A stretch of DNA of 64,000 nt, from the NCBI RefSeq assembly GCF_026248685.1, contig NZ_CP111037.1, forward strand, positions 248,001 through 312,000, read 5' to 3'. Made by a program: the position numbers and the translations under genes. Positions 34,067 to 42,432 of the stretch are shown piece by piece. The stretch is from Haladaptatus caseinilyticus (GTDB taxonomy: Archaea > Halobacteriota > Halobacteria > Halobacteriales > Haladaptataceae). The notes under the pieces are model-generated. The model was not told the DNA's origin. It searched no databases and was given only the letters and a program-made list of their open reading frames with translations. Within the stretch, counting starts at the first letter, position 1. Each line of letters starts with the position of its first letter.

Positions 34067-34438
34067 ATGGAGACAGATTCGCTACCAAATCAACCGAGCG
34101 ATGGGAGAACAGCTGCTCCCTCATTAGATGCCGTCTTTGATGTGCTTGCTAATCTTCGTCGGCGCTTCGCCCTCTCGTATCTCCAGGATCGGTCCACACC
34201 GATCGCGATTGCGGATCTAATTGCGGAAGTTGCGGCACATCAGCACGAGACAACCCCGAACGAGATTCCTGATGAGATTGTACAGAGAGAAAGGATCCGA
34301 TTTCACCATATTCATCTCCCGAAGTTAGTGGATGCAAATCTGGTGGCTGTCGATACCGATCGAAATACCGTGGTGGCAACGGACGCACTCCAAGCCATCG
34401 ACCACTTGCTCGCAATCGCAACGGAGAATGATCCATAA
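34067..34438 (+). CDS. DUF7344 winged-helix protein
   Basis: This 123-residue protein is a second DUF7344 domain: LDAVFDVLANLRRRFALSYL, IADLIAEVAAHQ, and FHHIHLPKLVDANLVAVDTDRNTVV. It differs from the copy at 32391 by a longer interhelical Pro/Glu segment. A TATATAAAAGC tract at 34008-34018 and further AT-rich DNA lie upstream, so it may be transcribed on its own as well as from the HTH-10 gene. Confidence 0.82.
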   Translation: METDSLPNQPSDGRTAAPSLDAVFDVLANLRRRFALSYLQDRSTPIAIADLIAEVAAHQHETTPNEIPDEIVQRERIRFHHIHLPKLVDANLVAVDTDRNTVVATDALQAIDHLLAIATENDP

Positions 34439-34514
34439 TTGGTCAGGTCGGTAAAGTGCTCGAGAAGTGAGGGACAGTGCGCTGTGAGGAGACCGTAGAT
34501 GCGAGCCGGTGGTT

Positions 34515-34952
34515 TCACTGTGCGTCCGGTTTGTGAGACGGGTCGATGAGCCGAATTGCGAGCACTGGGGCTTCGGCGCGTCGAATGACTTTCTCAGTGA
34601 CGCTACACCGTAATGCATGTCGAAACCCACTCCGCCCGTGTGTCCCCATCACGATCAAATCAATGTCCTGCTTGGCGGCGTATTGCAAAATCGCTTGATG
34701 TGGTTTGCCCTCGGCGATCGATCCTGCGGTGGTGCTAATGTCGCGACGTTCGGCTTGTTCAACAACGTCTTCGACCATCTGTTTGGCTTCGACTTCGAAC
34801 TCTTCATACATCGCTGCACGCTTCTTATCGAGATCCGATTCATCCGTCTCAACCACAGAAACAGTGTGAAGAGCCGCATCGTATTGCTCGGCGATGTCGA
34901 GTACATAGGGGATTGCATTCTGTGCAGTGTCACTCCCATCGATTGGTAACAA
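34515..34952 (-). CDS. Universal stress protein (UspA family), start codon unclear
   Basis: This protein of about 145 residues has the UspA alpha/beta fold: LLPIDGSDTAQNAIPYVL at the N-terminus and the ATP-binding signature GTHGRSGFRHALRCSVTEKVIRRA near the C-terminus. The family normally starts with a short strand such as M-x-x-TILVPxDGSD. Here the frame upstream reads TLLLPID with no ATG and meets a stop within about 15 codons. A TTG start at 34952 would clip the first strand, so either an atypical start is used or the 5' end is damaged. A role in stress response is general to the family. Confidence 0.75.
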   Translation of the reverse strand: MLPIDGSDTAQNAIPYVLDIAEQYDAALHTVSVVETDESDLDKKRAAMYEEFEVEAKQMVEDVVEQAERRDISTTAGSIAEGKPHQAILQYAAKQDIDLIVMGTHGRSGFRHALRCSVTEKVIRRAEAPVLAIRLIDPSHKPDAQ

Positions 34953-35496
34953 AAGTGTGAAAAATAATATGGAGAAGTTACGTGCTTAATTTTTATAACT
35001 ATATCGCTGGCGAGCGGAGGCACACCTCTGATCGCCAAGGCGAGCAGTGAGCCAAAAGAAAAGGTATACTCGGAGTCGCCCACTCCTCGTACAGAAACGT
35101 GATGTTGCTATCGGTAGGCTCGAATCACCAATACTTTTGAAGAGAATCCACTTCTGCTTATACTGCCCACAGGAAGTCAACCACCCAAATTAGACAAATT
35201 CAGGAAATCGACCTTACCGCCGTCGTACGTTCTACTTTAGATATAGAACCAATCGCGCATCTTGAAACACGTCGAGCTCCTAGAAATCAGACTGCTTTTT
35301 GCATAACTGGTTAGAACAACTGAACATGGTTGCCTATTTCATTACCGTCTCACAGATTCAGTCGACTGTATGGGCTCCATCGACCCCTCAGCAATAGTAG
35401 AAGAGCCCTAATCGGTATTTTCGCTTCTAAGACGTGAAATCGGTTAAACGGGCCATTGAGAACAAAGCTTATGCCATTTGATATCTAATTAAAATT
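34953..35496. other. Intergenic region, nothing recognised
   Basis: These 544 bases carry TATA-like tracts near both ends but no frame with a recognisable protein. The segment CACTTCTGCTTA at about 35149 resembles part of the motif shared by 36366 and 42667. It may include the promoter of the lipoprotein gene at 35497, where AATTAAAATT precedes the ATG closely. Confidence 0.4.
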
Positions 35497-36057
35497 ATGA
35501 CATATCCAAATAGTTCTCGCCGTGCAGTTCTCACTGGAGCAGCAGCGCTCGGAGCATCTTCACTAAGCGGCTGTGCAAATCTTTCACTCGGTGCAACTGA
35601 AGAACCGACGTTCAAACACGGTTCGCAGGTGCCTCTCGATCAGCAGCCACTCACCAATACGTCTTCCTCGGCTGATGCGGTGTCACTCCAGGCAGCGGTG
35701 TTCACAGCGAAACAGGATATGCATCAACGAATCAAGTGGAGTGCACTTCCAAAACCAACACAGCATTTACTCCGGACAACTGATTACTCGACGCATTTCA
35801 TTGCGACGCTTATCGCAGATACACAGCTGGTTTCGCCAACTACGAACACTAGTTGGTGCCCCACCTCAAGCGTTGACGGCGATCAATTTGTCTTTCAGCT
35901 GCCGGTGAAACAGTGGCCGACGCAAAAAGCGCTAAAAAGTCCGTCGCTGGTTGGAAAGTTCGAACAGTGGAAAATTGGGAAGAATGCTGCCCCATCTCGA
36001 GCGGTTGTTGAAATCGAGTTTCTGGCGCCAGACGAAGACAAAATATGTGGCGAATAA
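35497..36057 (+). CDS. Tat-exported lipoprotein of unknown function
   Basis: This 186-residue protein has a twin-arginine signal (SSRRAVLTGAAALGAS) and a lipobox (LSGC) at about residue 26, so it is probably exported folded and lipid-anchored. The mature part has no recognised domain. It contains FIATLIADTQLV, TNTSWCPTSSV and a final strand VVEIEFLAPDEDKICGE. Two Cys remain after the lipobox. The signal resembles that of the DsbA-like lipoprotein at 27292, but the proteins are not otherwise related. The gene is at the edge of the decayed SprT region. Confidence 0.65.
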   Translation: MTYPNSSRRAVLTGAAALGASSLSGCANLSLGATEEPTFKHGSQVPLDQQPLTNTSSSADAVSLQAAVFTAKQDMHQRIKWSALPKPTQHLLRTTDYSTHFIATLIADTQLVSPTTNTSWCPTSSVDGDQFVFQLPVKQWPTQKALKSPSLVGKFEQWKIGKNAAPSRAVVEIEFLAPDEDKICGE

Positions 36058-36116
36058 ACGGTATCTCAAATACTACGGCCCTCCACGTTCGGTAGTGAAC
36101 CTAGTAACTGCTCATT

Positions 36117-36330
36117 CTAGCGCATTCGCGTTGCAAGCCGTTCATCGTCAATTCTCTCGTCTCGTGTCTCCCCCAACACGGTAGTAAGCTCATCCACGAG
36201 TACATCAGCCTCCTCGACATGAAGGATACCGCCACAGTCACCACAACTGTACTTCTCGGGGTGTATGGCCTTCGAGCGCCGATAGGTGCGAACCGTTCGT
36301 TACAATCCTCTTAGATCGGCCACCAGTTCA
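36117..36330 (-). pseudogene. SprT-like gene remnant A (C-terminal part)
   Basis: On the minus strand the frame reads NWWPI, then an in-frame TAA at 36311-36313, then EDCNERFA. After a frameshift near 36290 it continues RTYRRSKAIHPEKYSCGDCG and GILHVEEAD before a stop at 36117. This matches the zinc-ribbon end of the better kept remnant at 37632 (NWWVICEDCKGRLARYRRSK and KYSCGDCGGILRV). One zinc-ligand Cys is replaced by the stop codon. No 5' part is attached. Confidence 0.7.
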
Positions 36331-36530
36331 GGGTGAGAAAGCGTTGCGCACAGATTGATTCGAGGGTACCGGGGTGGTTGCACTTCCGCTTATGGATTTA
36401 GTAGACGCTCGACGGCTGAATGCCATTCACAACTCAACAGCACTCATTAATTCGATACTGTTCGCTTTGGTAGATGAAGCGAGATATAATAGTTTTCAAT
36501 CGCTAGCCGAGTAAAAGAGAATATACGAAA

Positions 36531-36549
36531 GTTAGTATATTATACTAAC
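36531..36549. repeat. 19-bp perfect palindrome, copy 3
   Basis: GTTAGTATA-T-TATACTAAC is identical to the site at 15146 except for the central base, and both follow GAAA. It lies 70 bases beyond the 3' end of the zinc-ribbon remnant. About 50 bases after it (CGCCTGTACCGTTC, ACAAACGAATGAGAGA) are repeated after the palindrome at 37349. Confidence 0.8.
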
Positions 36550-36618
36550 CTACGTTATCGCCTGTACCGTTCGAAAACAAACGAATGAGAGAATGGGAAG
36601 GGCCGATGCTTCAGAGAG

Positions 36619-36812
36619 CTAGTTTTCGTCAGCGGCGGCGAGAAACTCTGTGACCCACTCACTGGGCGACAATGGATCAAGGGCCGGAACGTCGATCAAC
36701 CGGCCTTGTGGCCGATTTTGTGCCCGCAGGGAGAGACCGTAATCGACGACGGGCCGCGGGTCGTCGTTACCAGCACCGTTTGGCCGCACACCGGGCAGCG
36801 TTGTGGATTCAT
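36619..36812 (-). pseudogene. Zinc-ribbon gene remnant B (frameshifted copy)
   Basis: The frame begins MNPQRCPVCGQTVLVTTTRG and reaches PCGHKIGHKAG before a TGA. One missing base then shifts the rest (LIDVPALDPLSPSEWVTEFL) into another frame. The intact relative at 37441-37635 has the same order. The start overlaps the stop of SprT remnant B in an ATGA arrangement, as in the intact copy. This marks the SprT and zinc-ribbon genes as an old two-gene unit. Confidence 0.75.
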
Positions 36813-36900
36813 TCGGTGGCCACCTCAACCCGCAGCGACCCACCGCAATCGCCGCAACTGTACGTCTCAGGCTGTTTGACCAGCTTCGAGGCGAGGGTGA
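36809..36900 (-). pseudogene. SprT-like gene remnant B (last 30 codons)
   Basis: The frame reads VTLASKLVKQPETYSCGDCG and GSLRVEVATE, stop. This matches the C-terminal zinc ribbon of the SprT-like remnant at 37632 (RSKVVKQPEKYSCGDCGG, ILRVKEATE). Nothing upstream of it belongs to the gene, so only the 3' end survives. Confidence 0.7.
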
Positions 36901-37348
36901 CGAAAATCGTCGATCCTGTTCATTTGGCCACCGATGACCTTTTTGAACCATAAGAATAGTGCGATTGTATATTTATCCATGGTATTACCCACATACCCAG
37001 TAGTATTTCGCGCTATATTATTATAATATTCATTCTATAGACCCATAACCACATATTTGGCCAAAGATTTATACCCACCCAACCCATGCTATGAGTTGGC
37101 ATGAAACTTTCACACGGAGGTGGGAAACCGAATTACGTACCACTGCATTGACTAAGAACACCCTCTAGTTCAGGTTTTAACCAACCCACCTCAACTACCT
37201 TCCTGGTTGTGAACAGATGCTATCTTGGGAATGATACCCATTCCCAGTTCCAACTTAGATAAGCATCCAAATTTCACTCATGTGATGAGGTATTTCGCTA
37301 GAATACATCATAACCAATAGCCAACCAAGCTGGAAGTGATCACATGCG
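36901..37348. other. AT-rich intergenic region
   Basis: A 448-base gap with a very AT-rich core (36960-37070). A TTTATACCC box at 37069-37077 precedes a short frame MKLSHGGGKPNYVPLH at about 37100-37150 that stops after 16 codons. This could be a decapitated gene start or a short peptide. No family was recognised. Confidence 0.35.
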
Positions 37349-37369
37349 GGTTAGTATAGAATACCAACC
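37349..37369. repeat. Palindrome, copy 4 (two mismatches)
   Basis: GGTTAGTATA-G-AATACCAACC is an imperfect version of the 19-bp site. The DNA to its right repeats that beside the copy at 36531, so palindrome, spacer, zinc-ribbon and SprT end were duplicated together. It lies 71 bases beyond the zinc-ribbon stop. Confidence 0.65.
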
Positions 37370-37440
37370 ATCGTTAGCGCCTGTACCGTTCAAACACAAA
37401 CGAATGAGAGACAGGGGGAGGGCCGAATCGTCAGGGGGTG

Positions 37441-37635
37441 TTAGTCGTCGTCAGTGGCGGTCAAGAATTCCGTCACCCACTTACCGGGTGAGAGCGGGTC
37501 AAGGGACGGAGCGTCGATCAACGCCGCCCTGTGACTGATCTCGTGCCCGCAGGAAGAGACTGTAATCGCCGACGGGCCGCGAATTGCCGTCACTGTCACC
37601 GTTTGGCCGCACACCGGACAGCGTTGTGGACTCAT
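37441..37635 (-). CDS. Small zinc-ribbon protein (SprT partner), intact copy
   Basis: This 64-residue protein starts MSPQRCPVCGQTVTVTAIRG and includes the second metal pair SSCGHEISHRA, so Cys-x2-Cys and Cys-x1-His ligands can bind one zinc. The end is DPLSPGKWVTEFLTATDDD. Its ATG overlaps the stop of the SprT-like frame by four bases (37632-37635). It is the only copy without a frameshift and may still be translated even though its partner gene is broken. No function beyond metal or nucleic-acid binding can be suggested. Confidence 0.6.
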   Translation of the reverse strand: MSPQRCPVCGQTVTVTAIRGPSAITVSSCGHEISHRAALIDAPSLDPLSPGKWVTEFLTATDDD

Positions 37636-37970
37636 TCGGTAGCCTCCTTAACGCGGAGAATACCACCACAGTCACCACAACTGTACTTCTCAGGCTGTTT
37701 CACAACCTTCGAGCGCCGGTAGCGCGCAAGTCGTCCCTTACAGTCCTCGCAAATTACCCACCAGTTCGGCGAGTTGAACCGCTCACAGTGCTGGGTTGTG
37801 TCGAGGGCGTCCGTCCACCGCTCGAACGTTCGCCCGTGATCTGCCTCGCCGAACTCGTGATACTTCCAGGCGTGAATGAGTTCGTGACGCATCGTCGAAC
37901 TGAATTGCTCCCAGCCGTGTTGCTCGAAGGCGTCCCATGCGAGCGAGATCGTGATCTCGCCTTCTCAGGG
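37632..37970 (-). pseudogene. SprT-like gene remnant C (catalytic motif and zinc ribbon)
   Basis: From about 37970 the frame reads EGEITISLAWDAFEQHGWEQ, then SSTMRHELIHAWKYHEFGEA and ends with the ribbon CEDC...CGDCGG and VKEATE. The HELIH-x-W-x3-H-x3 segment is the SprT/Spartan metalloprotease active site, a family that cuts DNA-protein crosslinks. Directly upstream is an in-frame TGA after KTRSNP, and no start codon precedes the motif apart from the internal ATG at 37892. The protein-coding 5' half is therefore missing here; a related 5' half is at 38624-38848. Confidence 0.8.
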
Positions 37971-38120
37971 GTTGGATCTTGTTTTGACGGCGAAGGAAAC
38001 GGATAGATCCGACGATTTATCCAATATCAGGCATATTGTGGATTGACCCCGTCTCCGTGGAGACTGTAAACATAGGAATTGAAGATCATCCGTCACAAAG
38101 AATCTGAGTGAAGAACACTA

Positions 38121-38549
38121 ATGCCCTCACTGCTGGGTTCTGATGACCACTGGTTCACCCTCCTCACAGCGACGATTGTTGTTGGAGTATTGTATGGAGC
38201 GTTCTCGGTGCCCTGGTATTGGGCGCTGGTTGCTGGTATGATCGTCTCTGGTGTGGTTGAATTTGCAATTAAAGAGGTTCCACCGGAGACTGATGCATAT
38301 GATCCAAACCAGTATCAACTATGGCATAAGGCGTTCGGGGATCCCCAGGATAGCAACAAGGGTGCTATGAGAAAAACACCCGCTGAGACAGACGGGTCTT
38401 TAGACACTCTCCGTAATCGATACGCCAATGGGGAACTCACTGACGAGCAGTTCGAGCAGAAAGTTGAGAAGGTGTTAGAGTCCAAGTCGGTAGATGGATC
38501 CAACGAACGCGAAAAAGCACATGATGTACTCACCGAGAGTAACGACTGA
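38121..38549 (+). CDS. Membrane protein with C-terminal SHOCT motif
   Basis: This 142-residue protein has two hydrophobic segments near the N-terminus (FTLLTATIVVGVLYGAF and WALVAGMIVSGVVEFAI), a charged middle and a SHOCT-like helix pair LDTLRNRYANGELTDEQFEQ. SHOCT motifs often end membrane or oligomerising proteins in archaea and are thought to mediate assembly. It lies in opposite orientation between the two halves of SprT-like sequence, so it may have arrived with the event that broke that gene. No detailed role is known. Confidence 0.8.
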   Translation: MPSLLGSDDHWFTLLTATIVVGVLYGAFSVPWYWALVAGMIVSGVVEFAIKEVPPETDAYDPNQYQLWHKAFGDPQDSNKGAMRKTPAETDGSLDTLRNRYANGELTDEQFEQKVEKVLESKSVDGSNEREKAHDVLTESND

Positions 38550-38623
38550 AATCCCATCAATTCATTCGCAGTGTAACTGAACGTCTACCGTACGGAGAAT
38601 CGTCCTTCAGTTCGCGTCTTAAC

Positions 38624-38848
38624 AAGGTTTCAGGATTAGATTTCGTCGCCCCTGCTGACCGCTGACGGCGGTGGGTCACTTCCCATTCAATCGACTCAAA
38701 AAGTAACTCTGGGAAATGTTCTGCAGCGACGTCCGCCGCGTGCGCCTGCACTCGGTTGAGCAGCCCGCGCTCAGTCCTCGGTGTGTTCGAGCTTTCGGTC
38801 AGCGTTCGCTGGGTAGCGACATCCGCAAAATCCTCCTTGCTCTGTCAT
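38624..38848 (-). pseudogene. SprT-like gene remnant D (N-terminal part)
   Basis: The minus-strand frame runs through EDFADVATQRTLTESSNTPR, RVQAHAADVAAEHFPELLFE and SIEWEVTHRRQRSAGATKSN before it diverges after PET. This matches the N-terminal helical part of SprT-like proteins (AAEHFPELxxExIEWEVxxRxxRxAG). The ATG at 38848 is one frame off, so the start region is also shifted. It overlaps remnant C by about eight codons (TKSNPET against TRSNP-stop-E). The two are thus not the clean halves of one gene. Confidence 0.6.
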
Positions 38849-39050
38849 AGTCTCACGAAATGCCACTGCACCGTCTCAGGACTACTGTGATGTTGCTCCA
38901 AAATCCACCTTTCCCGTTGTCGGTATTAACCGCTGTATCATACTTTCCGACCAGACTACCTCCAGTCTGGATGCTGTTGACCAGTTCGTTCAATAAGCGG
39001 TGTGCATTCTGAGGAACCGTTAAGGTTGTTCACGGCGTCTCATTCTCCGT

Positions 39051-40028
39051 GTGGCGACGGATACAACGGCCGTCAAGAACGCGATCGTTGTCGAGAACCT
39101 GACAAAGTACTACGGCGACGTTCGGGGGGTGGAAGACCTATCGTTCACAGTCACGACAGGGGAGATATTTGGGTTTCTTGGACCGAACGGCGCAGGGAAG
39201 TCGACGGCCATCCGGGTATTGCTCGGACTCTTGAAGCCGACGCATGGGACGGCGAGGATACTGGAAAACGATGTAACCGACCGTCATGCAGCCATCGCAG
39301 CCCGCAAGAACATCGGGTACGTCCCAGGCGATGTGGGGTTTTACGAGGACGCGACCGGTGAGAGATTGCTCGATTATTTCGGATCACTATCAGGTGATGA
39401 GCGTCGCGAGGAACTGCTCGAACGATTTCCCATCCCTCGCAATCGGAAGGTGAAGGCCTACTCGCGAGGGAACAAACAGAAGCTCGCACTGATTCAGGCA
39501 TTCATGCACGATCCTGACCTCGTCGTGATGGACGAACCGACTGCCGGGTTAGATCCGCTGGCACAGAACGCAGTCTACGAGTTCCTCCAAGCCGAACAGC
39601 AGCGCGGTGTTACCGTTTTCTTCTCGACCCACATCCTGAGCGAGGTACGAAAGCTCTGTGATCGGGTGTGTATCATCCGCAACGGCCGACGCGTCGCGTT
39701 GGAACAGATCGACACCCTGGTCGAGAAGAGTGGGAAGGTCATCCGTCTCGACTTGGCGGAATCCCCGGCACCTGATGACCTCACCTTCGAGGGTGTCGCA
39801 AGCGCGAGCCGCGACGCAGACGACTACTATCGGTTAGTCGTGACTGGCAACGACTTCGAGGGAATGGTGGACGTTCTTGACCAGTACACGATTAGAGACA
39901 TGGAGATTCGGGAAACGTCACTGGAGGATGTCTTCATCGAATTCTACGCCGAGGATGTGGATCGCGAGATGAAACGTATAGAACCGCCACCAGAGAGGGA
40001 CTGGAAAACGGAAGGAGAGCGATCGTAA
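39051..40028 (+). CDS. ABC-2 type exporter ATP-binding protein
   Basis: This 325-residue ATPase belongs to the CcmA/DrrA group that drives ABC-2 exporters. Walker A GPNGAGKST is at about residue 44, the signature region is KAYSRGNKQKLALIQAF, Walker B is LVVMDEPTAGLD and the switch His is in STHILSEV. The C-terminal extension of about 90 residues (VIRLDLAESPAP onward) is usual for this group. The GTG start has GTTAAGG some 30 bases upstream. The permease GTG begins 2 bases after its stop. Substrates could be lipids, antibiotics or proteins. Confidence 0.93.
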   Translation: MATDTTAVKNAIVVENLTKYYGDVRGVEDLSFTVTTGEIFGFLGPNGAGKSTAIRVLLGLLKPTHGTARILENDVTDRHAAIAARKNIGYVPGDVGFYEDATGERLLDYFGSLSGDERREELLERFPIPRNRKVKAYSRGNKQKLALIQAFMHDPDLVVMDEPTAGLDPLAQNAVYEFLQAEQQRGVTVFFSTHILSEVRKLCDRVCIIRNGRRVALEQIDTLVEKSGKVIRLDLAESPAPDDLTFEGVASASRDADDYYRLVVTGNDFEGMVDVLDQYTIRDMEIRETSLEDVFIEFYAEDVDREMKRIEPPPERDWKTEGERS

Positions 40029-40029
40029 C

Positions 40030-40824
40030 GTGTTCGAGATTACGCAGTTCGAAACCACCAAACGCGTCCGAGGGACGCTGATATTGACGGTGGCACTGGT
40101 CATGCTCATCGCACTCACCGTCGGCCTGTTTCCCTCGATAGAGAGTGCCGGTATCGACCTGGACGCCTATATCGAAAGCCTTCCTGAAGAGACCCGACGT
40201 GCCTTTATCGGCAACGTCACGACTATTACCACTATCGAGGGCTATCTGGCCTCGCAGTTCTACCAACTGGCGTGGCTGCTCGTGCTCGGCGTCTACTACG
40301 CGTACGCGGCGGCATCGAGCGTTGCGAGTGAGGTAGAGAACAAAACGCTAGAACTGGTGCTCGTTCACTCGGTCAGCCGGTCACAACTCGTCGTCGGAAA
40401 GTTCTTCGCCCTCGTCCCGAGTATGATCGCCGTCAACGCACTCAGCTATCTCGCCGTCTACGGTGGCGTCCGCTACATCGACGAAGTCATCGACCCGATG
40501 GATCTCTTTGCGCTTCACGCTTACTCCATCGGGTATCTCCTCGCCTGCGCGGCCCTGGGGATGGTCGCGTCGGTCGTCTTCGATACGGCACGGCGTGCGC
40601 AGATGGTTGCTATCGGGAGTGTCTTCGGAATGTTTATCATCGACTCCTTTACTTTCGATACTGACTATGAGTGGGTGGGTGACTTCGCCTTCACTCGCTA
40701 CTATGATGTCGGTGAGATACTGACAGAAGGAACGGTTGCGTGGAGCGACCTGGCCCTCCTCGTCGTCTCCGCCGTTCTCCTGCTCATCGTCAGCGCTGAG
40801 TTGTTCGAACGCAAAGACGTCTGA
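40030..40824 (+). CDS. ABC-2 type exporter permease
   Basis: This 264-residue membrane protein starts MFEITQFETTKRVRGTLILT and has six predicted spans, with a larger outside loop between the first two. The SSVASEVENKTLELVLVHSVSR segment after the second span is the cytoplasmic coupling helix typical of ABC-2 permeases. It forms an exporter with the ATPase gene two bases upstream. Its stop is directly adjacent to the stop of the convergent gene at 40825. Confidence 0.9.
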   Translation: MFEITQFETTKRVRGTLILTVALVMLIALTVGLFPSIESAGIDLDAYIESLPEETRRAFIGNVTTITTIEGYLASQFYQLAWLLVLGVYYAYAAASSVASEVENKTLELVLVHSVSRSQLVVGKFFALVPSMIAVNALSYLAVYGGVRYIDEVIDPMDLFALHAYSIGYLLACAALGMVASVVFDTARRAQMVAIGSVFGMFIIDSFTFDTDYEWVGDFAFTRYYDVGEILTEGTVAWSDLALLVVSAVLLLIVSAELFERKDV

Positions 40825-42432
40825 CTACGTTCCTCGTCGCAACCACCACCCGACGGCCACGAGCACTGCGGCGATGACAGCGACCGTCGCAATGACTGGA
40901 AATCCCGGTCCGCGTTCCCGTTCTACCTGCACGGGAACCTGATAGGGACCAGCGACGCGGCGCTCTCTATTGGGTGTCTCATAGGTGATCGTCACGGTTG
41001 CTGGATGTCGCCCTGCTATGGCTTCATCCCCCACCGTCAACTGGAACGCGGCGGTTCTGGACTCGTTGGGGGAGAGTACACCGACGTACGCGTTTGGATC
41101 GTCACTGGTCAGTGGTTCATCAACCTGCAGCCGCGCCGTCACGTTCGTCAGTGGCTGCCCAGCATTGTTGCTGACCTGGACGCGTAACACCCCACTCTCA
41201 TCACCGCCGAACGACGCTGCCACTGGATCGATGACGAACGGTTCGCGCTTGTTTCCGACTCGGATTGGTGCCTGAAGTGGATCGCTCGCCGTCCGTTCTC
41301 CCTCCCGATTGCGGTACACGACGCGGAACGTGAGCTCGCGTGGCCCCGCATTTGTGGCATTGATCGCGTTGATGTCGAATCGGAACGGCCGTTGTTCGCC
41401 GGCTGGAATCGTTCCGAGTGGGTAGATCCTTTCCTCGGGTTGGAGAGTAGTCGTGTTTGTCTCGAGGATGAGCACCGCGTCTTGCACCGCCCTCGGCCCG
41501 GTGTTGACGACTGCACCGGTCGCTCGTCCCTCGTCGCCGACGCGAAGTGTGCTCGTCACGTTCTGGAGCGCGAACGACTGCTCAGCGTTCGGGATTACTC
41601 CGAACAGTTCGGTTGTCGTCCGAGTACGCGTGCCATTCGCCCGATAGGACACGGCGACCGAGAAGGGGTAACTCGCGACGACAGTGTTGTTGGTCGCCGT
41701 AGCTTCAAACTCGAATGTGATATCCTCGTTCGTGGCCCATTCGCCGACGAACTGCGTAGCGTTTTGTGTCCGCCCGAGCCGAATGTTCCGGCTCCGCGAT
41801 TGCAGGGTGACAATTGCGTCACTGACATCCGGCCCCGTGTTCTCAATCGTGACTGCGATCGTACCAGAGTCTCCAACTTGGACGTTCGATCGAATCGATG
41901 TGACTTCGAACTGCTCGAGACGGATTGCCTCGGAGGGCTGGACGGTGAAAGTGAACGGGGCGGTGCGTACACGAGAGCCGTTCGCTGCGGTATAGGCGAT
42001 GACCGCTTGAAATGGGTAGCTCCGTGTCTCCGCGAACTCCTCGGCAAGGATGTCGAACGTCACCGACCGCCGCTCGCCGCTCGCCCACGGGCCGATGGAC
42101 TTGGTAGCGTTCTGATCCGAGCCGAATCGAACGCTCTCGTTTGGAGCCATAACAAGGATACTCGCATTCGTGACGGTGTCGCCAGTGTTGACGAACGTCA
42201 GTGCGAGCGTGCCCGATCCGTCGACTGGTACGTTTGACGAGGTCGAAATCAACCGGAACCGTCCGTCTTGTTCGGTTACAGTTAGTCCACCATTCCCCGC
42301 CGTGGTTGGCGACGTCTCCTGTGCGATGACAGAATCGGTCGGGCTAGTGCTCGCTACAACGGACGCGACGCCAAGTGACACGAGCGAGACCGTCAGAACC
42401 ACCGTGAGCCACCGGTTGGTCACCTCAGACAT
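40825..42432 (-). CDS. Exported CARDB-repeat (COG1361-type) surface protein
   Basis: This 535-residue protein has a signal peptide (VVLTVSLVSLGVASVVAS), then four Ig-like CARDB repeats of about 100-120 residues. Each repeat carries a version of VxNTGxxxxxAxVxL and a W- or L-containing strand before xGExxxFxF. A C-terminal span (VIATVAVIAAVLVAVGWWL) and RRGT tail anchor it. COG1361 proteins are thought to be surface or export-associated and often lie beside ABC exporters, as here. Many NxT/S sites suggest N-glycosylation. It converges on the permease gene with no spacer. Confidence 0.88.
   Translation of the reverse strand: MSEVTNRWLTVVLTVSLVSLGVASVVASTSPTDSVIAQETSPTTAGNGGLTVTEQDGRFRLISTSSNVPVDGSGTLALTFVNTGDTVTNASILVMAPNESVRFGSDQNATKSIGPWASGERRSVTFDILAEEFAETRSYPFQAVIAYTAANGSRVRTAPFTFTVQPSEAIRLEQFEVTSIRSNVQVGDSGTIAVTIENTGPDVSDAIVTLQSRSRNIRLGRTQNATQFVGEWATNEDITFEFEATATNNTVVASYPFSVAVSYRANGTRTRTTTELFGVIPNAEQSFALQNVTSTLRVGDEGRATGAVVNTGPRAVQDAVLILETNTTTLQPEERIYPLGTIPAGEQRPFRFDINAINATNAGPRELTFRVVYRNREGERTASDPLQAPIRVGNKREPFVIDPVAASFGGDESGVLRVQVSNNAGQPLTNVTARLQVDEPLTSDDPNAYVGVLSPNESRTAAFQLTVGDEAIAGRHPATVTITYETPNRERRVAGPYQVPVQVERERGPGFPVIATVAVIAAVLVAVGWWLRRGT

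Noticed and set aside
41392-42237. Plus-strand open frame of 281 codons opposite the CARDB-repeat gene
   Set aside because: The minus-strand product has a signal peptide, repeats and anchor. The opposite frame has no recognisable features.
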